NCBI GenBank assembly: GCA_030638665.1
Contig: DAOWEF010000006.1
Location: 1 to 5,554 of the forward strand
Length of the DNA: 5,554 nucleotides
Reading direction: 5' to 3'
Source: Dehalococcoidia bacterium
GTDB taxonomy: Bacteria > Chloroflexota > Dehalococcoidia > E44-bin15
Positions within the stretch are counted from its first letter, which is position 1. The number at the start of each line of letters is the position of its first letter. Below the pieces are notes generated by a model. The model was not told the DNA's origin. It saw nothing but the letters and a program-made list of their open reading frames with translations, and did not search any database. Shown in pieces: positions 5,547-5,554 of the stretch. The position numbers and the translations under genes are program-made.

Positions 5547-5554
5547 CCTTGAGT

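Noticed and set aside
1..5554. Mobile elements, CRISPR arrays, tRNA or rRNA genes, novel defence-type system
   Set aside because: None seen: nearly every base is within a recognised housekeeping gene, with no transposase, array-like repeats or RNA-gene signatures.

Overview
This window is one end of a bacterial ribosomal-protein/RNA-polymerase operon on the minus strand, meeting the 3' end of an acyl-CoA dehydrogenase gene on the plus strand. Read in the direction of transcription (right to left) the minus-strand order is rpsM (uS13), rpsK (uS11), rpsD (uS4), rpoA (RNA polymerase alpha), rplQ (bL17), truA (tRNA pseudouridine synthase), rplM (uL13), rpsI (uS9). The right edge cuts just upstream of rpsM, so the start of the operon and its promoter are outside the window. 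The left edge cuts the 5' end of the acyl-CoA dehydrogenase.

The organism is a bacterium of moderate GC. rpsD inside the alpha operon, followed by rpoA-rplQ-truA-rplM-rpsI, is seen in Chloroflexota and, with variations, in Actinobacteria; in Bacillus-type Firmicutes rpsD lies elsewhere. With the alpha-subunit style and a neighbouring FadE-like dehydrogenase, Chloroflexota (Dehalococcoidia-like) is my best guess. This is an inference from memory of gene order, not a computed placement.

The genes are tightly packed. rpsM/rpsK, rpoA/rplQ and rplQ/truA are separated by 9, 3 and 2 nt. truA/rplM overlap in ATGA and rplM/rpsI in TTGA. Several downstream Shine-Dalgarno sequences lie in the last codons of the gene before. 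Two genes, rpoA and rpsI, start with TTG, each supported by a strong, well-spaced Shine-Dalgarno. The one looser junction, rpsK to rpsD (73 nt), holds a 14-codon reading frame that overlaps rpsK by ATGA and an upstream in-frame rpsD TTG by TTGA. No stretch over 300 bases lacks a gene.

All genes are recognisable housekeeping families and I see no new biological system. The points worth a second look are: two in-frame tandem duplications in rpoA (a perfect 30-bp repeat that makes an acidic C-terminal tail and triplicates a Shine-Dalgarno-like sequence, and a 21-bp imperfect repeat in the N-terminal domain); the mini-ORF before rpsD; and the tail-to-tail junction of rpsI and the dehydrogenase, with 4 nt between stop codons and no visible terminator.
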